Source: Acuticoccus kalidii (GTDB taxonomy: Bacteria > Pseudomonadota > Alphaproteobacteria > Rhizobiales > Amorphaceae). From it: a DNA stretch of 64,000 nt. The notes under the pieces are model-generated. The model was not told the DNA's origin and made no database searches. It worked only from the letters and a program-made list of their open reading frames with translations. Location of the stretch: NCBI RefSeq assembly GCF_021556395.1, contig NZ_JAKGCS010000017.1:357185-421184 (forward strand), given 5' to 3'. The position numbers were made by a program, and so were the translations under genes. This document shows positions 46,249 through 55,869 of this stretch, one piece after another. Numbering within the stretch: position 1 is the first letter of the stretch; every line of letters starts with the position of its first letter.

Positions 46249-47221
46249 TCTCTAGGAGAGTCGAGTCTCCGTCCGGCCGGAAGCGGCACACCCCGGCCGT
46301 CGCTGGAAGAAGCATCACCTCGCCTTTTTTGAGCCGAAAGTCCGCGGCGTCCTGTTCGAGGTCGCCGGCACCTTCGATGCAGACGAGCACAATCGGTGCG
46401 TTCCGCGGATCAATCTCGAAGGGCGCCGAACCGGCGATCCGCCAGAGCCGGAAGTGCCTGCAGTCCAGCAACCGCTCACGCCGGGATGGCGACGTCGCTT
46501 CCACCACCTGCACGGCCGGCCCGACGACGCCCTGGGCGAGGTCGACGCATTCGAGCGCCTGCTCGACCTGGAGCGGCCGTGCAAGCCCGGTCGCCGGGTC
46601 GATATGATCCCAGTCATACAGGCGGAACGTGACGTCGCTGTTCTGTTGGACCTCCAGGACGACGAGACCATCGCCGAACGCGTGGACGTCCCCAGCCTCG
46701 ACCAGAATGCTTTGACCCACCGCCGGCGAGAAACTGGCGAGCGCCTCGTCCACGTTAGATTTAGATAGAGTCCTCAGCTTGGCGGGCGTCGCGCCGGTCT
46801 TCAGACCGACATAGATTCGGGATTGTGGGTCGGCCTCTAGCACGACCCAGCCTTCGGTCTTTCCGGTTTCGCCAACCGGAAGAAGGTTCGCGTTCGCGTC
46901 CGACGGATGCACCTGCACCGACAGCATCTGCGAAACATCTAGATACTTGAGCAGCAGAGGGAAGCGTTTGAAGCGCGGTGTTAGCTTACCGAGGATTGCC
47001 TCGGGCGACGCCGCGATCAGCTCCGCGAGTGTCCGCCCCTTGAAGGGCCCGTTCGAGACGCGGCTCGGATTGTCCGCGCGATCGCTGAGCAGCCAGACCT
47101 CTCCGATCGGCCCATTGCCCGGGAGTGGCACATCGAGCCATGCGCCGAGGCGCCGTCCACCCCACAGCCGGTATTGACATATCGGATCGAAGCGGAGCGG
47201 TGCGGCGGATGACTGGACCAT
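46229..47221 (-). CDS. manA: class I mannose-6-phosphate isomerase
   Basis: 330 residues. Zinc-site motifs 'LSVQVHPSDANANLL' (Gln/His), 'KTEGWVVLEADPQSRIYVGL' (Glu) and 'VEAGDVHAFGDGLVVLEVQQ' (His), followed by 'SDVTFRLYDWDH' typical of PMI/ManA of the Bacillus-like short class. Cytosolic; interconverts mannose-6-P and fructose-6-P. It is divergent from the GT4/GH130 cluster, about 435 bp away, which supports a mannose theme. Confidence 0.9.
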   Translation of the reverse strand: MVQSSAAPLRFDPICQYRLWGGRRLGAWLDVPLPGNGPIGEVWLLSDRADNPSRVSNGPFKGRTLAELIAASPEAILGKLTPRFKRFPLLLKYLDVSQMLSVQVHPSDANANLLPVGETGKTEGWVVLEADPQSRIYVGLKTGATPAKLRTLSKSNVDEALASFSPAVGQSILVEAGDVHAFGDGLVVLEVQQNSDVTFRLYDWDHIDPATGLARPLQVEQALECVDLAQGVVGPAVQVVEATSPSRRERLLDCRHFRLWRIAGSAPFEIDPRNAPIVLVCIEGAGDLEQDAADFRLKKGEVMLLPATAGVCRFRPDGDSTLLEITVPSE

Positions 47222-47655
47222 CCCAAATCCGATCGCTCAGGGGCGCGCGGGGCGATAGCGTCGGAAAATACTCATCGTCGCGATCGGACAGCGGGTATCT
47301 CCGATTATGCCGCGGCCGCAGCATATCTCCTGTACTTGCCCCCTGAAGAAAAGGGCGACCGTCAGTGGCGATCCGGTACGTCGGGCCGCTCCTTTCGACC
47401 CTGGAGAGCTCGACAACAACCGGTCAGCCACTGCCGTGCGACTGAGTAGATTCCGAGGGTGACCGCGGCGACGGCCCGGTCCCACATACTGGAAAGGCAG
47501 CGCCCCGTGTTTGGCCGCCTCGTCCTCGCCACCCTCGGATGAAAGATGCAAGCATGCACAACCTGCAGGCCGGTGCCCAACCATCGCCAGTATCTGGGAG
47601 ACTTAGTGCGGCCAAGGCCGCGGTGGGCAGGGAAGATTCGCGCGACGCGAATACA
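47222..47655. other. divergent spacer between manA and the glycosyltransferase cluster
   Basis: No strong gene. A 41-codon minus-strand frame (47362-47487, 'MWDRAVAAVTLGIYSVARQW'...) reads somewhat protein-like but has no ribosome-binding site. In-frame ATGs at 47539 and 47554 could extend the glycosyltransferase, but that part lacks family similarity. Confidence 0.35.
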
Positions 47656-48840
47656 ATGAGCGTGGCGGTTATAGGAAACTCACTCCCCCGTCTTTGCGGA
47701 ATAGCCACTTTTACAACTGATCTACAGCAGGCTCTCATCCAATCATCCCGCGTCGACAAAGCTTCGATCGTTGCAATGACTGATCGCGGACACCAATACG
47801 ATTATCCTCCGGTCGTCGATCTCTCGATTGCCGAAGAAGACCTGCACAGCTACGAGGCCGCTGCGCGGCACCTCAATAGCGGCCGGTTCGATATCGTTTC
47901 GTTACAGCACGAATTCGGAATCTTCGGCGGCGTCGACGGCGACAACATCCTCGATCTGATCGACGATCTGCGGCGACCCCTCGTCACCACGATGCACACG
48001 ATTCTCTCGTCGCCAGGCTTGCACCAACGCTACGTCACCGAGCGCATCGCGGGCAGCTCCGAACGGGTGATCGTGATGTCGGAAAAGGGAGCCTGGATGC
48101 TTGCCGAGCGGTACCGGGTCGATCCGCAGAAAATCGATGTCATTGCCCACGGCATTCCCGATGTGCCGATCGTGGCGCCCGACATCATCAAGGCGAAGCG
48201 CGGATTTATTGGGCGCACGGTCATCCTTACGTTCGGCCTCCTCAGTCCGAACAAGGGCATCGAGGTGATGATCGACGCGATGCCTGCCGTTCTGAAATCC
48301 TACCCCGACGCCCTATACATCGTACTCGGCGCCACCCATCCTAATCTTTTGCGGACCGATGGCGAGAACTACCGAACTGGTCTCGTTGGACGAGTAGATA
48401 AACTTGGTATCACGAGCAATGTCCTTTTCATCGATCAGTTCATCGAGCGCAGAGATCTCCTAGAATACATCGCTATGTGCGACTTGTACGTCACGCCCTA
48501 CCTTTCCGAGGAGCAGATGACCTCCGGAACTCTCGCGTACAGCTTTGGGCTTGGCAGGCCGATCGTCTCCACGCCCTACTGGCACGCGACGGAGCTCCTT
48601 GCCGGGGGACGGGGCGAACTGGTGCCATTCGGCGATTCCAAAGCCACCGGCGATGCGATCACGGCGCTCCTGGCAAATCCCGCGCGATGCCGGGCCATCA
48701 GCCAGCGAAACTATTCGGAAAGTCGATCCATGACCTGGCGGTGCGTGGGCGAACAGTATGTCGACGTGTTCGCTGATGTGCTCGGCGGGCGGACCGGGAG
48801 GCGCGAAGCCCGACCCGCCGCGGCGCTGAACGCCGCATGA
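47656..48840 (+). CDS. glycosyltransferase family 4
   Basis: 394 residues from ATG 47656 ('MSVAVIGNSLPRLCGIATF'), the usual N-terminus of this GT4 group; ATG 47539 would give 433. GT-B fold: 'LLSPNKGIEVMIDAMPAVL' opens the second Rossmann domain and the nucleotide-sugar region is 'LAYSFGLGRPIVSTPYWHAT'. Cytosolic. Its stop overlaps the next gene by 4 bp. With GH130 and PMI around it, it may transfer mannose from GDP-mannose, but donor and acceptor are inferred only. Confidence 0.9.
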   Translation: MSVAVIGNSLPRLCGIATFTTDLQQALIQSSRVDKASIVAMTDRGHQYDYPPVVDLSIAEEDLHSYEAAARHLNSGRFDIVSLQHEFGIFGGVDGDNILDLIDDLRRPLVTTMHTILSSPGLHQRYVTERIAGSSERVIVMSEKGAWMLAERYRVDPQKIDVIAHGIPDVPIVAPDIIKAKRGFIGRTVILTFGLLSPNKGIEVMIDAMPAVLKSYPDALYIVLGATHPNLLRTDGENYRTGLVGRVDKLGITSNVLFIDQFIERRDLLEYIAMCDLYVTPYLSEEQMTSGTLAYSFGLGRPIVSTPYWHATELLAGGRGELVPFGDSKATGDAITALLANPARCRAISQRNYSESRSMTWRCVGEQYVDVFADVLGGRTGRREARPAAALNAA

Positions 48841-49910
48841 CCGGCCCCATGCCGCGCATCTCCTCCGCCCACTTCCACGCCATGAGTGATGGCACAGGCC
48901 TCTTTCAGCACGCGATCCTCGATGTCCCCGACCGCGCGCACGGTTACTGCATCGACGACAATGCGCGCGCACTGCTCGCGAGCTACGACCTCGGAGACGG
49001 CAGCCGGGAGGAAGACTCCCGATTGATGGCGACGACGTTCGCATCCTTCATCCAGCATGGCTGGAACAGGGACACCGGCCGCTTCCGAAATTTCATGGCG
49101 TTCGATCGCCGGTGGCTCGAGGCGCAAGGATCGGAGGACAGCCACGGCCGAACCCTGTGGGCGCTCGGGGTATGCGGGAGGGACGACCCCTGCCCAGTGC
49201 GGCGCGCCTGGGCGTTGCGCCTCATGCGGGACGGGACGCCCGTGCTGTCGACATTTCGGTCACCGCGCGCTTGGGCGTTTGCGCTGCTGGGGCTCTGCGC
49301 GGCGGACGAGGCCGTGCCCGGCGATACCACGGTGATCCGGATGTGCGACCGCCTCGCCGGTCAGCTCATGGACCTCCTGAAACGGGAGGAGCGCGCCGAC
49401 TGGATCTGGTTCGAGGATGTTCTCGCCTACGACAATGCACGGCTCCCTCAGGCATTGATCGCCGTCGGTCGCGCCCGCAAACGACAGGATCATATCAACG
49501 CGGGCGTCAGGACGCTGAACTGGCTGATCGAAGTACAGACCGGCGAGCACGGACTGTTCCGCCCGGTCGGTTCGCACAGCTTCGGCGCACCCCATGTTCA
49601 CCCCGAGCCCTTCGACCAGCAGCCGCTCGAAGTGGCCGCCACCGTCGCGGCATGCCGCATCGCATACGAGATCACCGAAAACCCATTTTTCCTTGCCGAA
49701 GCAAGCCGAGCCTATCGCTGGCTGCTCGGCGATAACGATCTCGGCATCGCGCTGCTCGATCCCGATACAGGTCGTTGCTGCGACGGTCTGCATCCCGATC
49801 GCGCCAATGCCAATTGCGGGGGCGAGTCCCTGGTCTCGGCCCTGCTGGCGGCGGCCGACATGAGAGCGCTGGAAAGGACCGCCCGCTTGAGCATCGTCGT
49901 TTCGCACTGA
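48837..49910 (+). CDS. (alpha/alpha)6-barrel protein linked to glycan genes
   Basis: 357 residues, translationally coupled (ATGA) to the glycosyltransferase. Helical-hairpin pattern with conserved-looking motifs 'GYCIDDNARALLASYDL', 'SEDSHGRTLWALGVC' and 'DNARLPQALIAVGRA'; the family resembles six-hairpin glycosidase-like proteins often found fused or adjacent to GT4 enzymes. Acidic clusters (IDDNAR; WFEDVLAYDNAR) could be catalytic, but activity is unknown. No signal peptide, so it would act in the cytosol. Confidence 0.8.
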   Translation: MTGPMPRISSAHFHAMSDGTGLFQHAILDVPDRAHGYCIDDNARALLASYDLGDGSREEDSRLMATTFASFIQHGWNRDTGRFRNFMAFDRRWLEAQGSEDSHGRTLWALGVCGRDDPCPVRRAWALRLMRDGTPVLSTFRSPRAWAFALLGLCAADEAVPGDTTVIRMCDRLAGQLMDLLKREERADWIWFEDVLAYDNARLPQALIAVGRARKRQDHINAGVRTLNWLIEVQTGEHGLFRPVGSHSFGAPHVHPEPFDQQPLEVAATVAACRIAYEITENPFFLAEASRAYRWLLGDNDLGIALLDPDTGRCCDGLHPDRANANCGGESLVSALLAAADMRALERTARLSIVVSH

Positions 49911-49963
49911 CACTGGCCCGCCTCCGGCAACGTCCGACACTCCATTTTGGAACATCACCGTCC

Positions 49964-51250
49964 ATGTCGATTGTTCACCAACAGGATCTCTTCCTGCACC
50001 CCGATCCTGATCGGGTGGTCCTGCGCGCCTTTCGGCCCACAGTCGAGCCGCGCGAGCTGAATGCACTCGACCAGGGCCGCGCCAACCATATCGTCGCTCG
50101 TGTATGCGGCCTCAGCAAGGCGGAGACCGCGACCCTTCTCGCCGATACGATGACGGTCTTCGGCGGCCGCCACCGCAACCTGCTCGGCGTCTTCGACGCA
50201 CGCGCACGAGAAATGGAAAGCGTGTTCACGCTGCACGCGCCGTTCACCGAGGCGCAGCGCTCGCTGATCGGCGCCTATTTTGTCCAGGAGAACACCTTCG
50301 AAGCCGCCGCGCTGTTCAACCCCAGCATCGTGCCGCACCCGGATCAATCCGGCGTCGCGACGGGGTCGCTCCGCTTCGTCCTCAGCTTGCGCGCGGTCGG
50401 CGAGGGACATGTGTCGTCGATCGTATTCCGCTCCGGAGTGATCGACCAGGACGGCGCCGTAACGCTCGACCCGCCGTCGCCCTTCGCCTCGATGCCCATG
50501 ATCCGGGAACGGATCGGCGACACGTTCGAAATCGGCTTCGACCGGGAAAGCGACATCGGCGAGCGCATTCTCTATCCGATCACGCATGCGCAATCGAACG
50601 GTATCGAGGATGCGCGTTTCGTGCGCCTCGAAGAGGGGGACGGCCCAGTCTACTACGCGACCTACACCGCCTACAACGGCCGCTCGATCCGCTCCGAGCT
50701 GCTCGAGACGCGCGACTTCCTGTCGTTCCGGATGACGCCGCTACAGGGCCGCTCCGCCGGCAACAAGGGTATGGCTCTGTTCCCGCGCAAAATCGCTGGC
50801 CGATACGCCATGATCGCGAGGCAGGACAACGAAAACCTTTACCTCGTTACCTCGGACGATCTCTACAACTGGGACGACGGCGTGCCGATGATGGAGCCGA
50901 AATATGCCTGGGAGTTCGTGCAGATCGGCAATTGCGGCGCGCCGATAGAGCTTGACGAAGGTTGGCTGTTGTTTACCCACGGCGTCGGAGTTGTTCGCAG
51001 CTACGCTATTGGGGCGGTCCTCCTCGACAAGACAGACCCGTCCAAGGTGATCGGACGCACGTGCCAGCCTCTTATCAGCCCGGTTGCGCCGCGTCGGGGC
51101 GGGTATGTGCCGAACGTTGTGTACACTTGCGGGGCTCTGCGGCACCGGGAGCTGATCGTGATGCCCTACGCCGTGCTCGATACATCCTGCGCCTTTGCGA
51201 CCATGCGGATCGACGAGTTGCTGGCCGTGCTTGACGAAGGGATTGGATGA
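49964..51250 (+). CDS. glycoside hydrolase/phosphorylase family 130
   Basis: 428 residues from ATG 49964. Five-bladed beta-propeller family GH130: 'FNPSIVPHPDQSG', 'VYYATYTAYNGRSIRSELLE', 'NKGMALFPRKIAGRYAMIAR', 'QIGNCGAPIELDEGWLLFTH' and a C-terminal 'PVAPRRGGYVPNVVYTCGAL'. Members phosphorolyse beta-mannosides (for example 4-O-beta-mannosyl-glucose or mannooligosaccharides), releasing mannose-1-P, or hydrolyse beta-1,2-mannosides. It is 53 bp after the barrel gene. No signal peptide, consistent with intracellular phosphorolysis. With manA nearby it could feed mannose into fructose-6-P. Confidence 0.92.
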   Translation: MSIVHQQDLFLHPDPDRVVLRAFRPTVEPRELNALDQGRANHIVARVCGLSKAETATLLADTMTVFGGRHRNLLGVFDARAREMESVFTLHAPFTEAQRSLIGAYFVQENTFEAAALFNPSIVPHPDQSGVATGSLRFVLSLRAVGEGHVSSIVFRSGVIDQDGAVTLDPPSPFASMPMIRERIGDTFEIGFDRESDIGERILYPITHAQSNGIEDARFVRLEEGDGPVYYATYTAYNGRSIRSELLETRDFLSFRMTPLQGRSAGNKGMALFPRKIAGRYAMIARQDNENLYLVTSDDLYNWDDGVPMMEPKYAWEFVQIGNCGAPIELDEGWLLFTHGVGVVRSYAIGAVLLDKTDPSKVIGRTCQPLISPVAPRRGGYVPNVVYTCGALRHRELIVMPYAVLDTSCAFATMRIDELLAVLDEGIG

Positions 51251-51606
51251 GCGGCGACCGAGCCGTTCTAGAATTGCACTGCGGCTGGCACCTAGGCCGA
51301 TTGCCCCACTGAGTTCGACTTTCGACGCACTAATCAATAAATCAATCATAATATCGCCTTCACGCGTCGAATTACCCTTGATTTCCTTTGAAGAAACCTC
51401 ATATATCCAATAGAATAATGCAAACCCGTTACGATCTATAGGCTAACAATACTTTTAGTTTTTGTGGCGGAGGAGCTTTTTCAAGTCTGCGACTCGGCGT
51501 ACCGGGCAAATGGAGCCGACGGCGAAACGGTCGGCATCGTTCGGCGAGCCAACGACTGACCAAGTCTCACAACCGAGAGCCAACGTACAAAGCAAGGAGA
51601 GATGTC
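51251..51606. other. AT-rich intergenic region
   Basis: No gene. 51330-51480 is markedly AT-rich compared with the window, suggesting promoter elements for the small gene at 51607, which has 'aaggagag' directly upstream. Confidence 0.4.
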
Positions 51607-51957
51607 ATGCGCAAATTCGATTGGGTGAAACCGGGCGTCACCGGAGCTGTTGTCGGCGCCGTCGGGCTGGCAATTGTAGGTTTCACATGGGGCGGCTGGG
51701 TGACTGGCGGCACGGCGGAGGCGAGAGCGTCCGCGAGCAGCAAGCTTGCGATGGTCAACGCCCTTGTGCCCTTCTGCGTGGCGCGATCGGGAGTCGACGA
51801 CCCGGAGGCAATCCAAACGCTGGCTGACCTGAAAGACGCCAGGGAATACCAGCGCGCCGACATCCTCATGAAGGCCGGATGGGCGACTCCCCCTGGGGGC
51901 ACCGCCGACAGAGACCTCGCAAGGGCCTGCGCGGCGAAGCTTAGCCTTGCGTCATAA
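51607..51957 (+). CDS. small membrane-anchored protein, unknown function
   Basis: 116 residues. One hydrophobic segment at about 11-35 ('GAVVGAVGLAIVGFTWGGWV') followed by a soluble domain with two cysteines ('LVPFCVARSG' and 'ARACAAKL'). Strong Shine-Dalgarno 'aaggagagatgtc'. The WGGWVTGGTAE motif recurs in a broken copy at 11325-11424, so this is a multi-copy family. I do not recognise the function. Confidence 0.75.
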   Translation: MRKFDWVKPGVTGAVVGAVGLAIVGFTWGGWVTGGTAEARASASSKLAMVNALVPFCVARSGVDDPEAIQTLADLKDAREYQRADILMKAGWATPPGGTADRDLARACAAKLSLAS

Positions 51958-52249
51958 GCCGGCGCGGTAGAAATCTACCGGGAACAGCACCTGGACTCGC
52001 CGAGCCGGCGGCGCCGCCGCACGGCCACGGATGAAAGTGCGCCGCTGTTACAACAAAACGCCCAAAGGATGCGCCGCGTTCGAACTTCGGGTCCAATCCA
52101 GACCTCAACTATACTGGTATGAAAGCTAGGTTTGCGACAAGCCGCATCATCCAAAGGGGCCGGCTCGGATACACATTCTCACAATATATCTTTTGTATCG
52201 CGAGAAAAGCATGAGTGTATAGCTCAAGCCGCTCAATGAGGGCCATAAA
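51958..52249. other. intergenic, no gene seen
   Basis: Nothing recognisable; short and partly AT-rich before 52250. Confidence 0.4.
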
Positions 52250-52519
52250 TTGTCCATCCGTACCACCGAGTTCACCGTGACTTTCCACGAAGCGTTCCGT
52301 GTGGCGGAGTCCGAGGAGCTTCTTCCACCCGGCACATATCGCGTGATCACCGACGATGAGGAGCTCCCAGGCTTAAGCTTTATCGCGTACCGTCGGATCG
52401 CCACTTTACTCATGATTCCAAGCATCGACACCCCGCAGCAGCATCGCCGGACCGCTCTTTCGATCAGTCAAACGGAACTCGATGCAGCGATCATGAAGGA
52501 CCGGCACCAGACCGTGTGA
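52250..52519 (+). CDS. small conserved-looking protein, unknown function
   Basis: 89 residues if the TTG at 52250 is used. 'TTEFTVTFHEAFRVAESEEL' and 'PPGTYRVITDDEELPGLSFI' read like a small beta-rich protein seen repeatedly near rhizobial accessory genes, but no named family comes to mind. No clear ribosome-binding site. Confidence 0.55.
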   Translation: MSIRTTEFTVTFHEAFRVAESEELLPPGTYRVITDDEELPGLSFIAYRRIATLLMIPSIDTPQQHRRTALSISQTELDAAIMKDRHQTV

Positions 52520-52635
52520 CAACGTCACTGCTGCGAGGGCGTCGGTCGCTCGAGCCACTCCCTGACGATGACGTCACGGGGTGTGGGCGGCGTGGCGAAT
52601 CCGCCCCGAAACCGTTGCGATAAGAGGAGCAGCAC

Positions 52636-52968
52636 GTGATGTGCAATTGCGACGCTCGAACAGTCCAAATGGAAAATCCGCCGCACGATGATGCCCTCGG
52701 CCGGTGGAACGACGAAGGAGGGGCGCCTCCCGCTCTCGATCCCGATGCGCTCGTTGCAGGGATCTCGACGCTGACTGGGCCCGAACGCCAAGTACTGCAA
52801 TGCCTTGGTGCGGCTGTTGTCCTCCAATGGAACAGAATGCCCCCAAAATTGCAGCGCGTGCTCTTCAGACTAGCCTCCGCGGACGGTGGCGCGGCTGCGG
52901 TCGGTGTGCTTTCAGCGCGAGTCGCGCGATTTCTGCACGACCACAAAGACGACCTCGATGGTCGGTGA
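52636..52968 (+). CDS. small helical protein, unknown function
   Basis: 110 residues from GTG 52636; ATG 52639 or 52669 possible; 'ataagaggagca' lies upstream. 'LVAGISTLTGPERQVLQCLG' and the end 'RVARFLHDHKDDLDGR' resemble a short alphaproteobacterial hypothetical-protein family. Predicted soluble and helical; two cysteines near the N-terminus are not conserved in obvious motifs. Confidence 0.55.
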   Translation: MMCNCDARTVQMENPPHDDALGRWNDEGGAPPALDPDALVAGISTLTGPERQVLQCLGAAVVLQWNRMPPKLQRVLFRLASADGGAAAVGVLSARVARFLHDHKDDLDGR

Positions 52969-53060
52969 GGCATCGGATGCGATCGGCCGCGGAACCCGCC
53001 GTCAACCTTCCATGGCTCGCACCGCGCCAGACTGAGCCTTGATGCAAACACACATTTGTC

Positions 53061-54380
53061 ATGACTCAACCCAACGACGGCCTCCCGCGTGAGGCGGCCG
53101 ACCGCTTCACTCTGCCGCTCTCCCGATTTCTCCGGATCGAAGCGGCGGCGGGGGTCCTTCTTCTCCTCGCGGCGACGGCGGCATTGCTTCTTGCGAACTC
53201 GCCGTGGGCGGGAACCTTCCTACGATTTTGGAAGACGCCCGTCGGGCTCGAATTCGGTCCGCACGATTTCAGCCGATCGCTGAGCAGCTGGATCAATGAC
53301 GGGCTCATGACGCTCTTCTTCTTCGTGGTCGCCCTCGAGCTCAAGAGAGAGTTGGTACTTGGCGAGTTGCGCGACCTTCGGCTGGCGGCCCTCCCCCTCG
53401 CGGGAGCACTCGGTGGCATGCTGGTTCCCATCTCTGTGTATCTAATCATCATGGCCGGCAAGCTGGAGTTGCACGGCTGGGGCACCGTGATGGCGACCGA
53501 CACCGCGTTTGTGATCGGATGCGTCGCGCTGTTCGGGCGTCGCGTTCCTGCCAGCCTGCGCCTTTTCCTCTTGTCTCTCGCAATTTTCGATGACGTGGGC
53601 GCGATAGTCGTCGTGGCGATCGGATACAGCGAAAATCTGAATGCGTTCGCGCTGGCTCTCGCTGCGCTCGTCCTTGCGGTGGTGGCAGGCTTGGCTCGCC
53701 TCGGGATCCGAGACCTGCGGATCTACTTTCTGCTGGGAGGACTTCTCTGGATCTGCCTCGACGTCTCCGGCATTCACGCGACTGCCGCGGGTGTCGTTCT
53801 CGGCTTTATTACCCCTACAGCGGTCTGGGTTAGCGACACCCGTCTGCGCGGAATACTCGGTGGACTGCTTGCGCATCCCACCGGCGAGCACTGGAGCGGA
53901 GACACGGAGAACCGCAGAGACTTGCTGCGAGCGGGCATCGCGGTGACGGAGTCGCTATCCCCCGTCGAGCGGCTCGAAATGTTGCTCCATCCTTGGACGG
54001 GCTTCATGATCATGCCGCTGTTCGCGCTTGCCAACGCCGGGGTCGTGATCTCACCCGCCAACCTGCAGCAGGCAGTATCTGTCGCGATCTTCGCGGGCCT
54101 GGCACTCGGGAAGCCCCTTGGGGTCCTTTCTTTCAGCTGGCTGGCCGTCCGTCTTGGCCTGGCCGTCCGAGTGCCCGGCCTGACATGGCCCTTTCTCGCA
54201 GCAGGGGCTTTTCTGACCGGGATCGGCTTTACGATGTCCTTGTTCATCGCCGGCGTTGCCTTTAGCCCGGCGGTGCTCGGTGCCGCCAAGATCGGGATAT
54301 TGTCTGCGTCAATCGTCTCCGCTGCCGTCGGCATAGTCTGGCTGACATGGCTCACCCGCCGGAATGCGTCCAACTATTGA
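53061..54380 (+). CDS. nhaA: NhaA Na+/H+ antiporter
   Basis: 439 residues, about 12 TM segments. The paired aspartates of TM V are in 'LLSLAIFDDVGAIVVVAIGY' and the TM IV unwound region is 'GTVMATDTAFVIGCVALFG'. 'WINDGLMTLFFFVVALELKR' is the highly conserved N-terminal NhaA block. Inner membrane; exchanges Na+ or Li+ for protons to control pH and sodium. It stands alone and is convergent with the Cfa gene. Confidence 0.95.
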   Translation: MTQPNDGLPREAADRFTLPLSRFLRIEAAAGVLLLLAATAALLLANSPWAGTFLRFWKTPVGLEFGPHDFSRSLSSWINDGLMTLFFFVVALELKRELVLGELRDLRLAALPLAGALGGMLVPISVYLIIMAGKLELHGWGTVMATDTAFVIGCVALFGRRVPASLRLFLLSLAIFDDVGAIVVVAIGYSENLNAFALALAALVLAVVAGLARLGIRDLRIYFLLGGLLWICLDVSGIHATAAGVVLGFITPTAVWVSDTRLRGILGGLLAHPTGEHWSGDTENRRDLLRAGIAVTESLSPVERLEMLLHPWTGFMIMPLFALANAGVVISPANLQQAVSVAIFAGLALGKPLGVLSFSWLAVRLGLAVRVPGLTWPFLAAGAFLTGIGFTMSLFIAGVAFSPAVLGAAKIGILSASIVSAAVGIVWLTWLTRRNASNY

Positions 54381-54470
54381 TCGCCGGGCCTATGCGCCGG
54401 CGGGAGCGCGGCGTCGCTGTTCATGATCTGATAGGCATGTCCTACCACGGCCGGAAAGGTGCGCCGAACG

Positions 54471-55706
54471 TTACGCGCGACCCACGAGGTGGAGAAACTG
54501 CGCCGATCGTTCCAAATCCGACATGTAGTCCCGTGTCAGTGGGGCAGCATTCACGGACCGAGTGAATTGCATCTGAAAGACGATGTTCGTTCGGCGTCGG
54601 AAGCCGATCTCGCACAGAACGAAATAGAACTCCCACATTCTGACAAATTGCTCGCCGTAGACGGATTTTACCTCTGAAGCCTGCGCCATAAATCGCTTAC
54701 GCCAGTGGCGCAGCGTTTCGGCATAGTGTAGGCGTAGGATTTCCACGTCAGTAACTAAAAGACCTGTCGGTTCCAGTGCAGAAAACACCTCCGAGAGTGA
54801 CGGAATGTCCGCACCAGGGAAGATGTATTTCTGAATGAATGGGTTGATAGGCGCCGGTGTATCCGAGTAGCCAATCGAGTGGAGCAGTCCGATGCCATCT
54901 TCGGCCAGGAGTTCGTGAATTCGGGTAAAGAATTCCGCATAATTCCGCTTCCCCACGTGCTCGAACATCCCGACCGAAACGATCCGGTCGAATGTCCCCT
55001 CGAGGTTGCGATAATCCCCTAACTCGAAACGAACGCGATCGCCGGCCGGGGACGCAGCCGCACGCGCCTCGCTGAAGCGATGTTGTTCGGTGCTGAGCGT
55101 TACACCGGTGACATCGGCACCGAACTCCTCCGCAAGGTAGAGTGCGAGGCCGCCCCACCCCGACCCCACATCGAGCACTCTCAGCCCGGGCCGGTCCAGG
55201 CAGAGCTTGGCTGCAATGTGCCGCTTCTTGTTCTGCTGCGCCTGCTCTAGTGAATCACCGGCATCCCGGAAATAGGCGCAGGAGTACTGGCGATCTTCAT
55301 CAAGAAAGATTTCGTAGAACTCGGACGGAAGATCGTAATGATGTGCAACGTTCTTGCGCGCACGGCCTATTGGATTCGATTGCTTCAGCCCCCGGCCGAA
55401 TCGTGCGAGAAGCGCCGGCCACGAGTTCCGGCCGTGAGTTCCGAAGTTGCGCGCCAGGACGTCCAGGAACTCGTAAAGCGTGCCAGCCTCGATCACCAAC
55501 CTGCCATCCATGTAAGCCTCCCCCATGGCGAGGCCCGGGTTGATGGCGAGAGTGTACTCGCTCGCCTTCGAGGTCAGACGCAGTGTCACCTTCGCAGGCG
55601 AACCATCACCGACGTCGTGAACACGCCCGCCAGCGTCGATCACGCGGAGGCTCCCGTCGCGAACGATCGATCTGAGAATCGCAATAACCAACAAGTTTCG
55701 CCCCAC
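54471..55706 (-). CDS. cfa: cyclopropane-fatty-acyl-phospholipid synthase
   Basis: 411 residues. SAM-binding motif 'RVLDVGSGWGGLALYLAEEF' near residue 180, preceded by the Cfa landmark 'HHYDLPSEFYEIFLDEDRQY' and 'SCAYFRDAGDSLEQAQ'; lipid-binding block 'VGMFEHVGKRNYAEFFTRIH'. Methylates double bonds of membrane unsaturated fatty acids to cyclopropane rings, a stationary-phase/acid-stress change. Next to NhaA, so a stress theme is possible, but the genes are convergent. Confidence 0.94.
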   Translation of the reverse strand: MGRNLLVIAILRSIVRDGSLRVIDAGGRVHDVGDGSPAKVTLRLTSKASEYTLAINPGLAMGEAYMDGRLVIEAGTLYEFLDVLARNFGTHGRNSWPALLARFGRGLKQSNPIGRARKNVAHHYDLPSEFYEIFLDEDRQYSCAYFRDAGDSLEQAQQNKKRHIAAKLCLDRPGLRVLDVGSGWGGLALYLAEEFGADVTGVTLSTEQHRFSEARAAASPAGDRVRFELGDYRNLEGTFDRIVSVGMFEHVGKRNYAEFFTRIHELLAEDGIGLLHSIGYSDTPAPINPFIQKYIFPGADIPSLSEVFSALEPTGLLVTDVEILRLHYAETLRHWRKRFMAQASEVKSVYGEQFVRMWEFYFVLCEIGFRRRTNIVFQMQFTRSVNAAPLTRDYMSDLERSAQFLHLVGRA

Positions 55707-55869
55707 GCCGCGAACAGAGGATCAGCAGTTCGAAGGCAGTCGTAGCACACCGGCGCGTTAATTGCCGAACGGAGAAGGCCCCTCAAATCACGTCGAGCGC
55801 AACGGGGAGATGACCGATTTGCTGCGGGCATCGACAAATTGACGTTCCGGCGACGGCCTTCGCGAGGAA
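55707..55869. other. intergenic region upstream of cfa
   Basis: Holds the cfa promoter on the minus strand; no gene. Confidence 0.4.
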
